64,000 nucleotides of DNA from JAXGRD01 sp040766105 (GTDB lineage Bacteria > Bacillota > Clostridia > Peptostreptococcales > Anaerovoracaceae), in the NCBI GenBank assembly GCA_040766105.1, contig JAXGRD010000005.1, positions 1-64,000 on the forward strand, read 5' to 3'. The position numbers and the translations under genes were made by a program. How positions within the stretch are numbered: position 1 is the first letter of the stretch; every line of letters starts with the position of its first letter. Below are positions 32,942 through 43,580 of the stretch, one piece after another. Below the pieces are notes generated by a model. The model was given only the letters and a program-made list of their open reading frames with translations. It ran no database searches and was not told where the DNA came from.

Positions 32942-35900
32942 ATGCCAAAAGCCGTTATGTTAGGTAGAAAAGAGCGTCAAACCTACTCTCAGATCAACGA
33001 AGTTGCTGAAATGCCCAACCTGATTCAGATCCAAACCCAATCCTATAATTGGTTTTTAGAGGAAGGGCTTCGGGAAGTGTTTGAAGACATATCTCCGATT
33101 CAAGATTATGCCAACAATTTGGTCCTCGAGTTCATTGACTATTCCTTGTCCGATCCTCCCAAGTACGATCAGGAGACCTGCAAGGAAAGAGATGCTACCT
33201 ATGCGGCCCCCCTTAAAGTCAAAGTGAGATTGATCACCCATGAAACCGGTGAAGTAAAAGAGCAGGAAGTCTTTATGGGAGACTTCCCACTTATGACGGA
33301 AAAAGGAACCTTTATATACAACGGTGCGGAGCGAGTTGTGGTTACACAGCTGGTAAGATCTCCAGGACCGTATTATGAGATGGAAATTGATAAGTCGGGA
33401 AAGAAACTCTTTAAGACGACGGTTATCCCCAACAGAGGAGCTTGGTTGGAATATGAAACCGACAGCAATGAGATTATTTCCGTACGTGTAGATAGAACGA
33501 GAAAGCAGCCCATTACCACCCTGATCAGAGCCATGGATATCTTTATCGGTGCGGAGCAGGCAAGGTTTAACAACCATCCGGAAGGACTGACCCTCTCTAC
33601 AGACGCTGATATCATCAAGATTTTTGGTGCCGATCCCAGGCTGATGATTTCCTTGGAAAAAGACCAGACAGACAACAGCAAGGATGGTCTGAAAGAAATC
33701 TATAAGAAGCTGAGACCCGGCGAACCACCCACAGAGGAAAGTGCCAGATCCCTAATCGGATCTCTGTTTTTCGATCCCAAGCGATACGATATCGCCAAGG
33801 TGGGCCGATACAAGTACAATAAGAAATTGGGAATCTCTGCGAGACTGGAAGGAACCATGGTGGCAGAGGATGTTGTAGATCCGGGTACGGGAGAGATCTT
33901 GGCCCAAAAGGGAGATTGGATCTCCTTGGAAAAGGGCAAGGAAATCGAAAATGCCGGTGTTTGGGCAGTCCTGGTATACGGAGACGAGCATAAGGAGACG
34001 ACCACAAAGATTATCGGAAACAACTTCGTAGACCTGCAGGGCTACGTGAAGTTTGATGTTTCCGAAGTTAAGGTTGCCAAGAAGGTTTACTATCCCGTCC
34101 TCATGGATATCCTAAAGGAGAATCAGGAGGAAGAAGATATTAAGGCGGCACTCCTGGCAAGAAAGAATGACCTTTCCCCGAAGCACATCATCATCGACGA
34201 TATGATTGCTTCCATTTCCTACATCCTCAACTTGAATTACGGTGTAGGGAAGGTGGACGATATTGACCATCTGGGCAACAGAAGATTGCGAACCGTTGGA
34301 GAACTTCTTCAGAATCAGTTCCGCATCGGCCTTGCCAGAATGGAAAGGGTCGTCAAGGAAAGGATGACCATACAGGACATTGACGTGACGACGCCCCAAG
34401 CCCTGATGAATATCAGACCTGTGACCGCAGCCATCAAGGAGTTCTTCGGAAGTTCCCAGCTGTCACAGTTTATGGATCAGACCAACCCCTTGGCGGAGCT
34501 GACCCACAAGAGAAGACTGTCTGCCTTGGGACCGGGAGGACTTTCCCGTGAAAGAGCAGGCTTTGAAGTGCGTGATGTACATTATTCCCACTACGGAAGA
34601 ATGTGCCCCATAGAAACACCGGAAGGACCCAACATCGGGCTGATCGGTTCTCTGACTACATACGGCGTGGTCAATGAATACGGGTTCATCGAGACCCCCT
34701 ACCGTGTGGTAAAGGATGGGGTAGTTACGGAAGAGATTCGATATCTTTCCGCCGATGAAGAAGAAAGAATGACCATCGCTGAAGCCAACGAACCCTTGGA
34801 TTCCGAGGGCCACTTTGCCAACCTAAGGGTTGCCTCCAGAGGACTGGGTGGAGAAATCGACCTGGTCAGCAGAAACGACATCGACTTTATGGACGTGTCC
34901 CCCAAGCAGGTAGTGTCTGTAGCGACGGCCATGATTCCCTTCTTGGAAAACGACGATGCCAACCGTGCACTCATGGGTGCCAACATGCAGCGTCAGGCAG
35001 TCCCCCTCATGGTAACAGAGGCTCCCATCGTAGGAACGGGAATGGAATACAGAGCGGCAAAGGATTCCGGCGTCGTTCAGCTGGCAAAGAATGCGGGAAC
35101 GGTGGACTTCGTCAGTGCAGATGAAATCAGGGTCATGAGAGATGACGGTCAAGGACTGGACATCTATAAGTTGCTTAAGTTTAAGAGATCCAACCAAGGA
35201 ACCTGTATCAACCAGCGTCCCATCGTCTTTAAGGGCGAGCACGTGGAGGCAAATGAAGTCATAGCCGACGGACCTTCCACGGAAAACGGTGAAGTTGCAC
35301 TGGGCAAGAATCTTCTCATAGGCTTTATGACCTGGGAAGGTTACAACTACGAGGATGCTATCATTCTCAACGAAACACTCATCATGGAAGACAAGCTCAC
35401 CTCCATCCATATTGAAGAGTATGAGTTGGAAGCGAGAGATACGAAGCTGGGACCGGAAGAGATCACCAGAGATATTCCCAACGTGGGAGAAGAAGCCTTA
35501 AAGGACTTGGATGAAGAAGGGATCATCCGCATCGGTGCGGAAGTAACCTCCTCTGACATTTTGGTAGGTAAGGTGACCCCCAAGGGCGAGACGGAACTTA
35601 GCGCAGAAGAAAGACTTTTGAGAGCCATCTTTGGAGAAAAGGCAAAGGAAGTCAGAGACACATCCCTAAAGATGCCCCACGGCGAGTCCGGCATCGTAGT
35701 TGATGTAAAAGAGTTTACAAGAGAAGAAGGGGGAGATCTTCCTCCAGGCGTGAATAAGGTTGTCCGCGTTTACGTGGCAACAAAGAGAAAGATTCAAGTG
35801 GGAGACAAGATGGCCGGTCGTCACGGAAACAAGGGCGTTATTTCCCAGGTGCTTCCGGAAGAGGACATGCCATTCATGGAAGACGGACAGCCCTTGGAGG

Positions 35901-36643
35901 TTATGTTGAACCCCTTGGGTGTACCTTCCCGAATGAACGTCGGACAGGTATTGGAAGTCCACATGGGACTGGCAGCCAAGTTTAAGGACTGGCATATTGC
36001 CACACCGGTATTTGACGGTGCCAGCGAGTTGGACATCATTGACCTCTTGGTGGACTGCGGATTTGAAGGCAGCGGTAAGCTGTGGCTTCGTGACGGCAGA
36101 ACCGGAGAGCGATTTGACAACCCGGTTACCGTGGGCTACATGTACATGCTGAAGTTGCACCACTTGGTAGACGATAAGATTCACGCCAGATCCACAGGAC
36201 CATACTCCCTGGTTACCCAGCAGCCCTTGGGCGGAAAAGCCCAGTTCGGCGGCCAGCGATTCGGAGAGATGGAAGTATGGGCACTGGAAGCTTACGGTGC
36301 AGCCTACACCCTGCAGGAGATATTGACGGTTAAATCCGACGACATCGTGGGACGAGTAAAGACTTACGAGTCCATCGTCAAGGGAGAGAACATCCCCGAG
36401 CCGGGAATTCCCGAGTCCTTCAAGGTCCTCATCAAAGAGATGCAGTCCTTGGGATTGGACGTAAAGGTGCTCACGGAAGACGAGAGAGAGATTAAGATCA
36501 GAGAATCCAGCGAAATCGAGGAACCCACGGACTTCAGAGACATCAGAGATGTGGAGAGAGAACCTCGCATGGAAGAAGAGGAAGAAGACTTCGAAGAAGT
36601 GGAGATGATCGCTCCCACAGATATTTTGGATGAGGAGGACTAA
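32942..36643 (+). CDS. rpoB: RNA polymerase beta subunit
   Basis: A 1233-residue beta subunit. The start MPKAVMLGRKERQTY is chosen because AAGGAG lies 8 nt upstream; two earlier in-frame ATGs have no room for it. The rifampicin pocket (SQLSQFMDQTNPLAELTHKR, then RLSALGPGGLSRERAGFEVR) keeps the usual drug-sensitive residues. The C-terminal GGKAQFGGQRFGEMEVWALEA is present. A 60-residue very acidic tail (runs of Glu) follows. rpoC begins one base after the stop. Confidence 0.97.
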   Translation: MPKAVMLGRKERQTYSQINEVAEMPNLIQIQTQSYNWFLEEGLREVFEDISPIQDYANNLVLEFIDYSLSDPPKYDQETCKERDATYAAPLKVKVRLITHETGEVKEQEVFMGDFPLMTEKGTFIYNGAERVVVTQLVRSPGPYYEMEIDKSGKKLFKTTVIPNRGAWLEYETDSNEIISVRVDRTRKQPITTLIRAMDIFIGAEQARFNNHPEGLTLSTDADIIKIFGADPRLMISLEKDQTDNSKDGLKEIYKKLRPGEPPTEESARSLIGSLFFDPKRYDIAKVGRYKYNKKLGISARLEGTMVAEDVVDPGTGEILAQKGDWISLEKGKEIENAGVWAVLVYGDEHKETTTKIIGNNFVDLQGYVKFDVSEVKVAKKVYYPVLMDILKENQEEEDIKAALLARKNDLSPKHIIIDDMIASISYILNLNYGVGKVDDIDHLGNRRLRTVGELLQNQFRIGLARMERVVKERMTIQDIDVTTPQALMNIRPVTAAIKEFFGSSQLSQFMDQTNPLAELTHKRRLSALGPGGLSRERAGFEVRDVHYSHYGRMCPIETPEGPNIGLIGSLTTYGVVNEYGFIETPYRVVKDGVVTEEIRYLSADEEERMTIAEANEPLDSEGHFANLRVASRGLGGEIDLVSRNDIDFMDVSPKQVVSVATAMIPFLENDDANRALMGANMQRQAVPLMVTEAPIVGTGMEYRAAKDSGVVQLAKNAGTVDFVSADEIRVMRDDGQGLDIYKLLKFKRSNQGTCINQRPIVFKGEHVEANEVIADGPSTENGEVALGKNLLIGFMTWEGYNYEDAIILNETLIMEDKLTSIHIEEYELEARDTKLGPEEITRDIPNVGEEALKDLDEEGIIRIGAEVTSSDILVGKVTPKGETELSAEERLLRAIFGEKAKEVRDTSLKMPHGESGIVVDVKEFTREEGGDLPPGVNKVVRVYVATKRKIQVGDKMAGRHGNKGVISQVLPEEDMPFMEDGQPLEVMLNPLGVPSRMNVGQVLEVHMGLAAKFKDWHIATPVFDGASELDIIDLLVDCGFEGSGKLWLRDGRTGERFDNPVTVGYMYMLKLHHLVDDKIHARSTGPYSLVTQQPLGGKAQFGGQRFGEMEVWALEAYGAAYTLQEILTVKSDDIVGRVKTYESIVKGENIPEPGIPESFKVLIKEMQSLGLDVKVLTEDEREIKIRESSEIEEPTDFRDIRDVEREPRMEEEEEDFEEVEMIAPTDILDEED

Positions 36644-36644
36644 G

Positions 36645-39600
36645 ATGCACGAAAATAGAGAAAACAGTTACGAATTGAACAATTTCGAATCCCTGCAGAT
36701 CGGTTTGGCCTCCACGGAGAAGATTCTCAGTTGGTCCCATGGCGAGGTGGAAGAACCGGAGACGATTAACTATCGTACTTTGAAGCCGGAACCCAAGGGT
36801 CTGTTTTGTGAAGCGATTTTCGGTCCTCAAAAGGACTGGGAATGCCACTGTGGAAAATACAAGAGAATTAGATTCAAGGGCATCGTCTGCGACAAGTGCG
36901 GCGTAGAAGTGACCAAGGCAAAGGTGAGAAGAGAGAGAATGGGACATATTCGTCTTGCAGCTCCCGTCTCCCACATTTGGTACTTTAAGGGCATCCCCAG
37001 CAGAATGGGCTTGGTCTTGGATATGACCCCCAGAAATCTGGAGAAGGTCCTGTACTTTGCAGCCTACGTTGTTTTGGAGCCGGGAGATTCCGGATTCCAA
37101 AAGAAGGAAGTCATCACCGAGCAGCAGTACAGAGATGCCAAGGATGAGCACGGCGCAACCTTTAGAGGTGGCATCGGTGCCGAAGCAATCAGGGAACTGC
37201 TGGAAGAAATCGATTTGGTGGCCCTTTCCGAAGAGCTGCGAGACGGACTGAAGAAGTCTACCGGCCAGAAGAAGATCAAGATTGTCAGAAGGCTGGAAGT
37301 GGTGGAAGCACTGCGTATTTCCGGAAATCATCCGGAATGGATGGTCGTGGAAGTGATTCCCGTCATCCCCCCGGATCTGAGACCTATGGTCCAGTTGGAC
37401 GGCGGACGTTTTGCAACCTCCGATCTAAACGATTTATACAGACGAGTAATCAACAGAAACAAGAGACTGAAGAGACTGCTGGACTTGGGCGCGCCGGACA
37501 TCATTGTTCGAAACGAGAAGCGAATGCTCCAAGAAGCGGTAGATGCTCTCATTGATAACGGCAGAAGAGGCAGACCGGTAACCGGTCCCGGATCCAGACC
37601 TCTGAAATCCCTGTCCGATATGCTCAAGGGTAAGCAGGGAAGATTCCGTCAGAATCTTCTCGGTAAGCGAGTGGACTACTCGGGACGATCCGTTATCGTG
37701 GTGGGACCGGAACTGCGGTTCTGGCAATGCGGTCTTCCCAAGAAGATGGCATTGGAACTGTTCAAGCCCTTCATCATGAAGAAGCTGGTGGAACAGGGAG
37801 AAGCCCACAACATTAAGAGTGCCAAGAGAATGGTCGAGAAGGTGCGTCCTCAGGTTTGGGACGTGCTGGAGGACATCATTCAGGAGCATCCGGTTATGCT
37901 CAACCGTGCACCTACCTTGCACAGATTGGGCATCCAGGCATTTGAGCCGGTACTGGTAGAGGGAAAAGCCATCAAGCTGCATCCCCTGGTTTGTACTGCC
38001 TTTAACGCCGACTTTGACGGAGACCAAATGGCGGTACACGTACCCCTTTCCGTGGAAGCTCAGGCGGAAGCCAGACTTCTCATGCTTTCCGTCAACAATA
38101 TTTTGGCGCCCAAGGATGGCTCCCCCATTACCACACCGACCCAGGATATGATCTTGGGAAGTTACTACCTGACCCATCCCGGCCAGGAAGATAGAAGCAG
38201 CAAGGCGGAAAAGGGCGATGGTAAGATCTTCACAGACTACGATGAAATGCTCATGGCATACAGAAACAGGGTGATTGGTCTTCACGCAAAGGTAAAGGTG
38301 AGATGTTTTGCCGGCAAGGATGACCAAAGAGGGAAGCTGATAGAGTCCACCGTGGGAAGATTCATCTTTAACCAGAAGATTCCCCAGGACTTGGGATTTG
38401 TTCCCGACAGAGAAAACGACCCCTACTCCTTGGAAGTGGACTTCCTCTGTGACAAGAAAAAGCTGGGGCAGATCATCGACAGATGCTTCCGCGTTCACGG
38501 CAACACGGAGACTGCCATCATGCTGGATGCCATCAAGGATATGGGATTCCATTATTCCACAAAGGGTGCCATCACCATCAGTATTTCCGACATGGAAATT
38601 CCGGAAGAAAAGTTTGAAATCATCGGGGAAGCCGATGCATTGGTAGATAAATACGAAGAAGCCTACAACAACGGCTTGCTTTCCAAGAATGAGAGATACG
38701 AAAAGGTCATCGATATTTGGGCGGATACCACCAACAAGGTGGCGGATGCACTGATGGACTCCTTGGATTCCCTCAACAACCTGTACATCATGGCCAACTC
38801 CGGTGCGCGAGGAAGCAAGAAGCAGATTCAACAGATCGGCGGCATGCGTGGTCTCATGGCCAACGCAACGGGTAAAACCGTGGAAATCCCCATCAAGGCC
38901 AACTTTAGAGAAGGTCTGTCCGTACTGGAATACTTCATTTCCACCAACGGAGCCAGAAAGGGACTTGCCGATACGGCACTGCGAACAGCTGACTCGGGGT
39001 ACCTGACCAGAAGACTGGTAGATATTTCCCACAACGTTATCGTTCGGGATATCGATTGCGGAACCAACGAGGGTATCGAAGTGAGAGCCTTCACCGAAGG
39101 CAGAGAAGTCATTGAGACCTTGAAGGAAAGAATCATCGGAAGAACTTCTCTTCTGGATATCGAACATCCTGAGACCGGTGAAATCATCTGCCGTCAGAAC
39201 GAGGAAATTACGGAAGAAATCGGTGAGATGATAGAAGATGCGGGCATTACGTCCGTGGCCATTCGATCGGTTCTTACTTGCCAGAGCAAGGCGGGCATCT
39301 GTGTCAAGTGCTACGGCAGAAGCTTGGCAACCAGAGAAGAAGTCAATATCGGAGAATCCGTCGGCATCATGGCGGCCCAGTCCATTGGAGAACCGGGTAC
39401 CCAGCTGACCATGCGGACCTTCCACACCGGCGGTGTTGCCGGCGGCGACATCACCCAGGGTCTTCCCAGAGTAGAAGAACTCTTTGAAGCCAGAAAGCCG
39501 AAGGGCTTGGCGGTCATCTGCGAAGCGGAAGGAACCGTTGTTTCCATCAGCACCACCAAGGACAACCGTAAGGAAGTCATCGTTCGGGGCGAGGAAGAAA

Positions 39601-40337
39601 CTTCCTACATCGTACCCTTTAACGCCAACATGAAGGTGAGCGAAGGCGATTATCTGGAAGCCGGTGACAACATCACCCAAGGACCTCTTTATCCCCACGA
39701 CATTCTGAGACTGAAGGGCGTGGAAGGAGTATACCAATACCTGATCAAGGAAGTGCAGAGGGTATATAAGCTACAGGGTGTTGACATTAACGACAAGCAC
39801 ATTGAAGTCATCGTCAGCCAGATGCTGTCCAAATACAAGATTGAAGATTCGGGTGATACCCATCTTCTCCCGGGAGGACTGTACAGCAAGTTTGAAATCA
39901 AGGAAGCCAACGATGCGGCAGTAGAAGCGGGCGGAGAACCGGCAGTAGCCAAGACGACGCTTCTGGGAATCACAAAGGCATCTCTTGCTACAAGTTCCTT
40001 CTTGTCGGCGGCATCCTTCCAGGAAACCACAAGGGTTCTCACCGATGCGGCAATCAAGGGCAAGAACGACAAACTACTTGGCCTGAAGGAAAACGTCATC
40101 ATCGGAAAGCTGATTCCTGCGGGAACAGGTATGAAGAGATATCGAAACGTGGATGTGGATTACGGTCCCAACACGGAGTACATTGAATCCTATGCCAAGA
40201 ACCTGGAGGAAGACGACGAGGAAGACAACTTCTTCATTCCGGAGATGGAGGACACCATGGATGTGGGAGAACCCATCGTAGAGATGGAAGAAGTGGTAGT
40301 CCTTGAGGAAGAAGACGGCGAAGTGCCCATGGAATAG
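36645..40337 (+). CDS. rpoC: RNA polymerase beta' subunit
   Basis: A 1230-residue beta' subunit. The N-terminal zinc site is seen (CHCGKYKRIRFKGIVCDKCG), the catalytic Mg motif NADFDGDQMAVH lies near residues 454-465, the bridge/trigger region is present (ARKGLADTALRTADSGYLTRR), and a second zinc-site cysteine group occurs (CQSKAGICVKCYG). The ATG at 36645 follows GAGGAGG. The C-terminus is a long acidic tail like that of rpoB. Length fits Firmicutes. Confidence 0.97.
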   Translation: MHENRENSYELNNFESLQIGLASTEKILSWSHGEVEEPETINYRTLKPEPKGLFCEAIFGPQKDWECHCGKYKRIRFKGIVCDKCGVEVTKAKVRRERMGHIRLAAPVSHIWYFKGIPSRMGLVLDMTPRNLEKVLYFAAYVVLEPGDSGFQKKEVITEQQYRDAKDEHGATFRGGIGAEAIRELLEEIDLVALSEELRDGLKKSTGQKKIKIVRRLEVVEALRISGNHPEWMVVEVIPVIPPDLRPMVQLDGGRFATSDLNDLYRRVINRNKRLKRLLDLGAPDIIVRNEKRMLQEAVDALIDNGRRGRPVTGPGSRPLKSLSDMLKGKQGRFRQNLLGKRVDYSGRSVIVVGPELRFWQCGLPKKMALELFKPFIMKKLVEQGEAHNIKSAKRMVEKVRPQVWDVLEDIIQEHPVMLNRAPTLHRLGIQAFEPVLVEGKAIKLHPLVCTAFNADFDGDQMAVHVPLSVEAQAEARLLMLSVNNILAPKDGSPITTPTQDMILGSYYLTHPGQEDRSSKAEKGDGKIFTDYDEMLMAYRNRVIGLHAKVKVRCFAGKDDQRGKLIESTVGRFIFNQKIPQDLGFVPDRENDPYSLEVDFLCDKKKLGQIIDRCFRVHGNTETAIMLDAIKDMGFHYSTKGAITISISDMEIPEEKFEIIGEADALVDKYEEAYNNGLLSKNERYEKVIDIWADTTNKVADALMDSLDSLNNLYIMANSGARGSKKQIQQIGGMRGLMANATGKTVEIPIKANFREGLSVLEYFISTNGARKGLADTALRTADSGYLTRRLVDISHNVIVRDIDCGTNEGIEVRAFTEGREVIETLKERIIGRTSLLDIEHPETGEIICRQNEEITEEIGEMIEDAGITSVAIRSVLTCQSKAGICVKCYGRSLATREEVNIGESVGIMAAQSIGEPGTQLTMRTFHTGGVAGGDITQGLPRVEELFEARKPKGLAVICEAEGTVVSISTTKDNRKEVIVRGEEETSYIVPFNANMKVSEGDYLEAGDNITQGPLYPHDILRLKGVEGVYQYLIKEVQRVYKLQGVDINDKHIEVIVSQMLSKYKIEDSGDTHLLPGGLYSKFEIKEANDAAVEAGGEPAVAKTTLLGITKASLATSSFLSAASFQETTRVLTDAAIKGKNDKLLGLKENVIIGKLIPAGTGMKRYRNVDVDYGPNTEYIESYAKNLEEDDEEDNFFIPEMEDTMDVGEPIVEMEEVVVLEEEDGEVPME

Positions 40338-40345
40338 GGTTTTAA

Positions 40346-40375
40346 TTGACAAGAAACAATTCGTTGTGATAGAAT
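40346..40375 (+). promoter_or_regulatory. Promoter of the str operon
   Basis: TTGACA, an 18-nt spacer and TAGAAT lie between rpoC and rpsL, 72 nt before the start codon. Confidence 0.7.
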
Positions 40376-40447
40376 AATCTCGCTTTTGGGCTGAAAACAG
40401 CTTGAAATAAATAATTACCCGCAAACTGCGGGAGAAAGGAGAAGAGA

Positions 40448-40861
40448 ATGCCAACAATCAACCAACTGGTACGCAATGGCAGAGAGACCAGCGTGAAGAA
40501 GTCCAACTCGCCCGCATTAGGAAAGGCGATGAACTCCATCAGAAGAGTCTCCACAGATGTCAACTCCCCTCAGAAGAGAGGCGTATGCACCTCGGTAAAG
40601 ACGGTAACACCTAAGAAGCCTAACTCGGCTTTGAGAAAGGTTGCCAGAGTCAGACTGACCAACGGTATTGAAGTAACAGCATATATTCCCGGAATTGGAC
40701 ACAATTTGCAGGAACACAGTGTTGTGCTCATCAGAGGCGGTAGAGTAAAGGATCTTCCCGGTGTGAGATATCATATCGTGAGAGGAACTCTTGATACAGC
40801 CGGCGTTGCAGAAAGAGGACAGTCACGTTCCAAGTACGGAGCAAAGAGACCAAAGAAATAA
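40448..40861 (+). CDS. rpsL: 30S ribosomal protein S12
   Basis: A 137-residue S12. The two lysines whose change gives streptomycin resistance elsewhere are both present (TPKKPNSALRK and GRVKDLPGVRYH), so the sequence looks drug-sensitive. It starts with MPTINQLVRNGRE after AGAAAGGAGA. It is the first gene of the str operon rpsL-rpsG-fusA-tuf. Confidence 0.97.
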   Translation: MPTINQLVRNGRETSVKKSNSPALGKAMNSIRRVSTDVNSPQKRGVCTSVKTVTPKKPNSALRKVARVRLTNGIEVTAYIPGIGHNLQEHSVVLIRGGRVKDLPGVRYHIVRGTLDTAGVAERGQSRSKYGAKRPKK

Positions 40862-40985
40862 GTTAAGATCGGGATACTAAACTATGCCCTTGATATATAA
40901 TCATGGAGCATGCACAACCTGAGGAGAAGAGTTTACGGCCTCGGGAATGAGTACCGATGTCAATCGTGGCAAGGAGGGAAGAGAC

Positions 40986-41456
40986 GTGCCAAGAAAAGGA
41001 AACGTACCCAAGCGCGAAGTGCTACCTGATCCGGTTTACGGCAGTGTTGTTGTAGCGAAGCTCATCAACAGCATTATGCTAGACGGAAAGAAAGGAACTG
41101 CACAAGCCATCGTTTATGATGCTTTTGAAAGTATCAACAAGACGACAGGCGAAGACGCATTGGAAGTATTTGAAAAAGCAATGAACAACATCATGCCTGT
41201 GCTGGAAGTTAAGGCGAGACGTGTCGGTGGTGCAAACTACCAGGTCCCCATTGAGGTAAGACCGGAAAGACGTCAGACCCTGGGACTTCGTTGGCTTACA
41301 AAGTATACCAGAGCCAGGGGTGAGAAGACCATGAGTGAAAAGCTTGCGAAAGAATTGATGGATGCCGCAAACGGAACGGGAGCATCTGTGAAGAAGAAAG
41401 ACGACACTCATAAGATGGCAGAAGCCAACAAGGCATTTGCACACTACAGATGGTAA
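40986..41456 (+). CDS. rpsG: 30S ribosomal protein S7
   Basis: A 156-residue S7, the standard length, starting at a GTG (VPRKGNVPKREV) preceded by AAGGAGGG. An open frame extends upstream to 40947, but the RBS and family N-terminus support the GTG. The conserved KARRVGGANYQVPIEVRPERR segment is present. S7 nucleates the 30S head and often autoregulates this operon. Confidence 0.95.
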   Translation: MPRKGNVPKREVLPDPVYGSVVVAKLINSIMLDGKKGTAQAIVYDAFESINKTTGEDALEVFEKAMNNIMPVLEVKARRVGGANYQVPIEVRPERRQTLGLRWLTKYTRARGEKTMSEKLAKELMDAANGTGASVKKKDDTHKMAEANKAFAHYRW

Positions 41457-41494
41457 AGACCATAAGAATAATAGCAGAAAGGAGGTATATCTAG

Positions 41495-43558
41495 ATGCCA
41501 AGACAATTTTCGTTAGAAAAAACAAGAAATATCGGTATCATGGCACACATCGATGCCGGGAAAACTACAACAACGGAGCGTATTCTCTTCTATACAGGAA
41601 GAACTCACAAGATTGGTGAGACCCATGACGGCGCAGCCACCATGGACTGGATGGATCAGGAGCAGGAAAGAGGTATCACTATAACCTCTGCTGCTACTAC
41701 AGCACAATGGAAAGGGAACAGAATCAACATCATTGACACCCCGGGACACGTAGACTTTACAGTGGAAGTTGAGCGTTCTCTTCGAGTACTAGATGGAGCG
41801 GTAACTGTCCTTTGCGCAAAGGGCGGAGTAGAGCCGCAGTCGGAAACAGTATGGAGACAAGCTGAAAAATACCACGTACCCAGGATGATCTTTATCAACA
41901 AGATGGACATTATGGGAGCAGACTTTTACAGGGTCGTGAACATGGTTCGTGACAGACTCAAAGCCAACGCGGTGCCGATACAAATTCCAATTGGAGCTGA
42001 AGAGGATTTCGTAGGGATCATCGATCTCATCGAAATGAAGGCAGAGATTTATAAGGATAACTTGGGAAAAGAGTTTGATATCACTGACATTCCCGATTAC
42101 CTAATGGAGACCGCGACAGAATGGCGTGAGAAGATGATGGAATCCGTAGCGGAGTCGGACGAGGAACTGATGATGAAGTTCCTGGAAGGTGAAGAGCTGG
42201 ACAAGGACGAAGTGAAGGCCGCCATTCGAACCATGACCATAGCCGGTCAGATGGTGCCCGTAACATGTGGGTCAGCGTACAAGAACAAGGGCGTGCAGAT
42301 GATGCTGGACGCAGTGGTAGACTTTATGCCGTCACCCTTGGACATTCCGCCCATTAAGGGAGTTTTGCCAAGGACGGGAGAAGAGAGCGAACGACATGCC
42401 GATGATAACGGACCGTTTTCCGCTCTTGCATTTAAGATTATGTCAGACCCCTTCGTAGGGAAACTGGCCTTCTTCCGAGTGTACTCCGGAGTCCTGAAAA
42501 CAGGTTCCTATGTATATAACTCAACCAAAGGGAAGAAGGAAAGAATCGGAAGAATTCTGCAGATGCATGCCAACAAGAGAGAAGAACTGGAAACAGTTTA
42601 CTCCGGCGACATTGCAGCAGCAGTAGGTCTGAAAGACACCACAACGGGAGATACCCTGTGCGACGACAAACACGAGATTATTTTGGAATCCATGGAATTC
42701 CCCGATCCCGTTATTGAAATCGCCATCGAACCCAAGACCAAAGCCGGTCAGGAAAAGATGGGTGTTGCACTGGCAAAGCTTTCTGAGGAAGACCCGACAT
42801 TTAAGACATACACAAACGAGGATACAGGACAGACCATCATTGCCGGAATGGGAGAACTCCATCTGGAAATCATCGTTGACAGACTGTTGCGAGAGTTCAA
42901 GGTGGAAGCCAACGTAGGTAAGCCCCAGGTTTCCTACAAGGAGACCCTTACCCAACTGGCAGACGTGGACTACAAGTATGCAAAGCAGTCCGGTGGACGC
43001 GGTCAGTACGGTCACGTCAAGATCAGAGTTTACCCGAGAGAGCCGGGCGAAGGTTTCGAGTTCGTCAACTCCATTGTGGGAGGTGCAATTCCAAAGGAAT
43101 ATATCCCCAAGGTGGAAGACGGAATCAAGGGAGCCATGGCCAACGGGCCTTTGGCAGGATACCAAGTCGTGGATGTGGGCGTAGAGCTGTATGACGGTTC
43201 TTACCACGAAGTCGACTCTTCGGAAATGGCATTTAAGATGGCCGGATCCATGGCATTCCGTGAAGCGTGCAAGAAGGGTAAGCCGGTTCTGCTGGAGCCC
43301 ATCTTCAAGGTAGAGGTTACCGTTCCCGAAGAATACATGGGAGACGTAATCGGAGACATCAGCGGCAGAAGAGGCCGCATCGAGGGTTCGGACATGCAGT
43401 CCGGAGCCGTAGCGGTGAGAGGAATGGTTCCTCTGTCGGAGATGTTCGGATATGCTACGGACCTACGTTCCAAAACACAGGGGCGCGGCGTTTACGTAAT
43501 GCAGTTTGACCACTTCGAGAAGCTGCCCGACAGCTTGATCGATAAAATCAATAAATAA
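41495..43558 (+). CDS. fusA: Elongation factor G
   Basis: A 687-residue canonical EF-G catalysing ribosomal translocation. G1 is AHIDAGKTTT, the switch I region is ERGITITSAAT, G3 is DTPGHVDF with the catalytic histidine, and G4 is NKMD. Domain IV and V landmarks follow (SGGRGQYGHVKIRVYP and RSKTQGRGVYVMQFDHFEKLP). It has an ideal RBS (GAAAGGAGG). It contrasts with the EF-G-like paralogue at 6.0 kb. Confidence 0.97.
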   Translation: MPRQFSLEKTRNIGIMAHIDAGKTTTTERILFYTGRTHKIGETHDGAATMDWMDQEQERGITITSAATTAQWKGNRINIIDTPGHVDFTVEVERSLRVLDGAVTVLCAKGGVEPQSETVWRQAEKYHVPRMIFINKMDIMGADFYRVVNMVRDRLKANAVPIQIPIGAEEDFVGIIDLIEMKAEIYKDNLGKEFDITDIPDYLMETATEWREKMMESVAESDEELMMKFLEGEELDKDEVKAAIRTMTIAGQMVPVTCGSAYKNKGVQMMLDAVVDFMPSPLDIPPIKGVLPRTGEESERHADDNGPFSALAFKIMSDPFVGKLAFFRVYSGVLKTGSYVYNSTKGKKERIGRILQMHANKREELETVYSGDIAAAVGLKDTTTGDTLCDDKHEIILESMEFPDPVIEIAIEPKTKAGQEKMGVALAKLSEEDPTFKTYTNEDTGQTIIAGMGELHLEIIVDRLLREFKVEANVGKPQVSYKETLTQLADVDYKYAKQSGGRGQYGHVKIRVYPREPGEGFEFVNSIVGGAIPKEYIPKVEDGIKGAMANGPLAGYQVVDVGVELYDGSYHEVDSSEMAFKMAGSMAFREACKKGKPVLLEPIFKVEVTVPEEYMGDVIGDISGRRGRIEGSDMQSGAVAVRGMVPLSEMFGYATDLRSKTQGRGVYVMQFDHFEKLPDSLIDKINK

Positions 43559-43580
43559 CCTATTGTAGGAGGAAATAACA

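Noticed and set aside
34447..34570. Rifampicin-resistance substitutions in rpoB
   Set aside because: The pocket residues (D in FMDQ, H in THKRR, S in RLSALG) are the usual sensitive ones. S12 lysines are likewise unchanged.
37434..39737. 767-codon open frame antisense to rpoC
   Set aside because: It is a shadow of rpoC codon usage; no RBS, no recognisable domain, and rpoC is unmistakable.
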